This document shows, piece after piece, positions 62,052-64,000 of a stretch of DNA of 64,000 nt (the first letter of the stretch is position 1; each line of letters starts with the position of its first letter). Source of the stretch: Verrucomicrobiota bacterium (lineage in GTDB: Bacteria > Verrucomicrobiota > Verrucomicrobiia > Verrucomicrobiales > DEV007); assembly GCA_020630975.1 (NCBI GenBank), contig JAHDID010000009.1, positions 98,306-162,305 of the forward strand, read 5' to 3'. The notes beneath the pieces are model-generated. The model saw only the letters and a list, made by a program, of their open reading frames with translations, ran no database searches and had not been told where the DNA came from. The position numbers and the translations under genes are program-made.

Positions 62052-64000
62052 ATGAAGCTCCATAACACAGGAAGAAATTCTGGTTTTTCGATGGTTGAGA
62101 TAGTGACCATTGTCGCCGTCATTCTGGTGATCGCCACGATTGGCACCATTCAGGTCGGAAAATTTCGCAAGTCATCCGAAGAGGCGAAATTGCAAAACGA
62201 ACTGAAAGCGCTCAACTCTGCAGTCGCGGCATTTCGCGCTATAGGCGGAGACCTCTCAGGTCAGACCGATCCTCTAGCCGTCGTCTCACAGCTCAAAGCC
62301 ATGCGCATGGATAACCCAGCGCTGCAGGATCTGGGGATCACCATTGGCTCCAAAGGGATCATCGACTCTCGCATCGAGTGCGAGATCCAGACTCCTGCTG
62401 AGGCTGGAAGTGACCAAGCGCGTCTGCTATGGGACACCTCTACGATGGAATTCGTCTTCACCAAGACTGGCCCTGCAGGTATCTGCCGTATCAATCTAGG
62501 CAAACCAACTGCTATCGCAGACCTGGCGACTATCTCCCTCAACAACAGCGGTTCGAAAAATGGCTTTTTCCGCGATGATGACGAGTACTTCGCAGCAGAG
62601 CCTCCAAAGCCTGCGGGCCCTCCAACTGGCGGCCCTCCGGTAGGTGGCCCGACTCCACCTCCAGGACCTAGCGATCCAGGCAACCCTGGCACTAACTCTC
62701 CACCCAATGTGCCTACCGTTTACATCTACCCCAAGTTTGTCCTCGCTAAGGCCAAATTTGCCTTCCAGCCCACTGCAGATCCGTGCGCAGATGCTCTCGA
62801 AGGAGTCACCGATCCCGATGGCGACCCACTGTCACTTACCGATGCAAAACTCGATAACAATCCTTTTCCTTTCACCATCACATCTGACGCTGGTGGAACC
62901 ATCTGTGTACAGCCGATCTATCCTCTAGGAGCCACACCTAATGTGCCCGCAGGCCAGTGGCAGCCATTCTTTGCAAATCCATCCGGCACCAGCGGCCAAG
63001 AAGCTACCGGTACCATCGCGATAACGGCAGGGCCACACACAGTGAACTGCAAGCTGGTTATTAAGCCAAACATCACGATTGTTGATGATTTCACCAACAC
63101 ACCACCAACCTGTAATCCACCTACGGACCCACCTGTCACTGACTTCCTTTGTAAATGCGTTGGCGAATATGCCACACCTACAGACAACACTCCAAAATGC
63201 ATCAACGTGCTCGACTACGCGAATGATGTAGATGGTGACACACTGAAAGTAACTGATGCCCAGCTGCTCACTTCCCAGTATCCAGTGAAACTGACCTACA
63301 AGGAAAATGGCGAAGTCTGCCTCGTGCCATTACCAACCGATGGCAAGACCTTCCCATCCGGCGAGCGCTCTCTGATCGTCGCTATGGTGACCATCTCCGA
63401 TGGCTACAATTCGGTGGTCGGCCAATTCGGATGGAACTGTGAGCCTATCTGCGGAAATGATCCTCCTAGCTGTAGCCCCGCAGAAGCATTCATCAGCTTT
63501 AGACTAGATCAGGCCAACCAAGAGTTTTACGCTGTAGGCGACCAATGTGCCAATGTATTGGACAATGCATTCGACCCAGATGGCGACACTGTGACTCTAG
63601 CAGACGCTAGTCTCAGCAACAACTCACTACCTATCGAAGTGTCTCACCAGAGCAACGGTAGGGTTTGTATCGATTCCCTTTTCCCTAAAGGCGGTGGCAA
63701 CCAACCTACCGGACCATGGGTAGACTTCTTTCAGAACCCTAGGTCTGGCACTTTCACTGTGACAGTGAATACGACACTATCCGACGGATCGGACACGACA
63801 CCATGCTCACTGACTGTGAAAGCAAATGTGGATGTGATTCCTGGCCCTCCAGGAAATCCAACTAACCCTAGTTCACCTAGTAACCCGACTAATCCTAGCA
63901 ATCCATCGAGCCCGACCAATCCTAGCGATCCATCGAGCCCAACCAATCCATCGAGCCCAACCAATCCATCGAGCCCAACCAATCCATCGAGCCCAACCAA
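62052..64000 (+). CDS. Prepilin-like surface protein with Cys-containing DPDGD repeats, 3' end outside the window
   Basis: 649 codons are visible and no stop is reached. N-terminus: class III prepilin signal [11 protein letters not shown], then [20 protein letters not shown] (Phe +1 and Glu +5), so processing by a prepilin peptidase is expected. A helical pilin-like segment and Pro/Gly-rich linker (about 180-220) follow. Then come three units of about 100-150 aa with two Cys each: [32 protein letters not shown] and [16 protein letters not shown], which resemble cadherin-like/tandem Ig repeats with calcium-binding Asp. From about residue 600 a Pro/Ser/Thr/Asn repeat region begins. Pilin-like adhesin or pseudopilus tip is my inference. 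Confidence 0.8.
   Translation, partial: MKLHNTGRNSGFSMVEIVTIVAVILVIATIGTIQVGKFRKSSEEAKLQNELKALNSAVAAFRAIGGDLSGQTDPLAVVSQLKAMRMDNPALQDLGITIGSKGIIDSRIECEIQTPAEAGSDQARLLWDTSTMEFVFTKTGPAGICRINLGKPTAIADLATISLNNSGSKNGFFRDDDEYFAAEPPKPAGPPTGGPPVGGPTPPPGPSDPGNPGTNSPPNVPTVYIYPKFVLAKAKFAFQPTADPCADALEGVTDPDGDPLSLTDAKLDNNPFPFTITSDAGGTICVQPIYPLGATPNVPAGQWQPFFANPSGTSGQEATGTIAITAGPHTVNCKLVIKPNITIVDDFTNTPPTCNPPTDPPVTDFLCKCVGEYATPTDNTPKCINVLDYANDVDGDTLKVTDAQLLTSQYPVKLTYKENGEVCLVPLPTDGKTFPSGERSLIVAMVTISDGYNSVVGQFGWNCEPICGNDPPSCSPAEAFISFRLDQANQEFYAVGDQCANVLDNAFDPDGDTVTLADASLSNNSLPIEVSHQSNGRVCIDSLFPKGGGNQPTGPWVDFFQNPRSGTFTVTVNTTLSDGSDTTPCSLTVKANVDVIPGPPGNPTNPSSPSNPTNPSNPSSPTNPSDPSSPTNPSSPTNPSSPTNPSSPT
63855..64000 (+). 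repeat. Tandem 18-bp repeats encoding PSSPTN
   Basis: The unit CCATCGAGCCCAACCAAT gives Pro-Ser-Ser-Pro-Thr-Asn. Near 63855-63925 the units are irregular ([18 protein letters not shown]); from about 63930 they are exact copies. The array continues past the window edge, so its length is unknown and prone to slippage. Confidence 0.9.

Noticed and set aside
63731..64000. Gly/Leu/Val/Asp repeat protein on the minus strand
   Set aside because: It is the antisense reading of the PSSPTN-coding repeats in the prepilin-like gene.

Overview
The window looks like chromosome from a member of the PVC group, most likely Verrucomicrobiota (order Verrucomicrobiales). This is inferred from gene content: two pairs of secreted cytochrome c/DUF1549/DUF1553 protein plus DUF1501 protein, a Tat-type Gfo/Idh/MocA oxidoreductase, FG-GAP repeat protein, bactofilin, fused OplAH-type hydantoinase, ABC permeases fused to peptidase-like domains, and a large DPDGD-repeat prepilin-like protein. 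Ordinary TGA stops occur throughout. No rRNA, tRNA, CRISPR array or complete transposon was found.

Layout. 1-5300 (minus): partial DUF1501 gene, cytochrome/DUF1549 gene, thioesterase, hemB, terminator, bactofilin. 5.5-15 kb (plus): membrane TPR protein, a receiver-like/pseudokinase/TM/FGE-like protein, trxB, rpmE, prfA, an ECF sigma factor with a membrane partner and a PDZ protein, then a thioredoxin-like gene with an in-frame TGA followed by a SECIS-like hairpin (candidate selenoprotein). 15-21.5 kb: SOUL protein, secreted unknown, second cytochrome/DUF1549 plus DUF1501 pair. 21.6-25.8 kb: VapBC, a GspL/GspM-like pair, MFS transporter. 25.8-29.5 kb (minus): rpmJ-rpsM-rpsK-rpsD, then two tandem degenerate HtrA-fold proteins. 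29.7-40.4 kb: FG-GAP protein, YafK-type L,D-transpeptidase-like protein, oxidoreductase, DUF218, HAD, epimerase, a 183-bp MITE-like element, two glycosyltransferases and two small exported or membrane proteins. 40.5-49.3 kb: histidine kinase with discoidin-like sensor, prfB with its programmed +1 frameshift, AmgK-like kinase, oplAH. 49.3-61 kb: DUF2330-like protein, large anchored protein, lipB, FHA/class III cyclase, SDR, and an ABC operon with two permease-peptidase fusions. 61-64 kb: prepilin remnant, FKBP-like lipoprotein, and the start of a long prepilin-like surface protein.

The most unusual signal is a family of direct repeats with core TTGTACCCTATTGA placed at an exact 21-bp period. 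There are ten copies at five loci. At four loci the repeats lie 24-94 bp upstream of a gene and in its orientation. At the fifth, two copies sit in frame inside oplAH and add a seven-residue repeat to the protein. Other intergenic short-phrase inverted repeats lie next to two of these arrays. Further points are the candidate selenoprotein, the pseudokinase-FGE fusion, the permease-peptidase fusions and the prepilin remnant that shares its promoter region with the intact prepilin gene.
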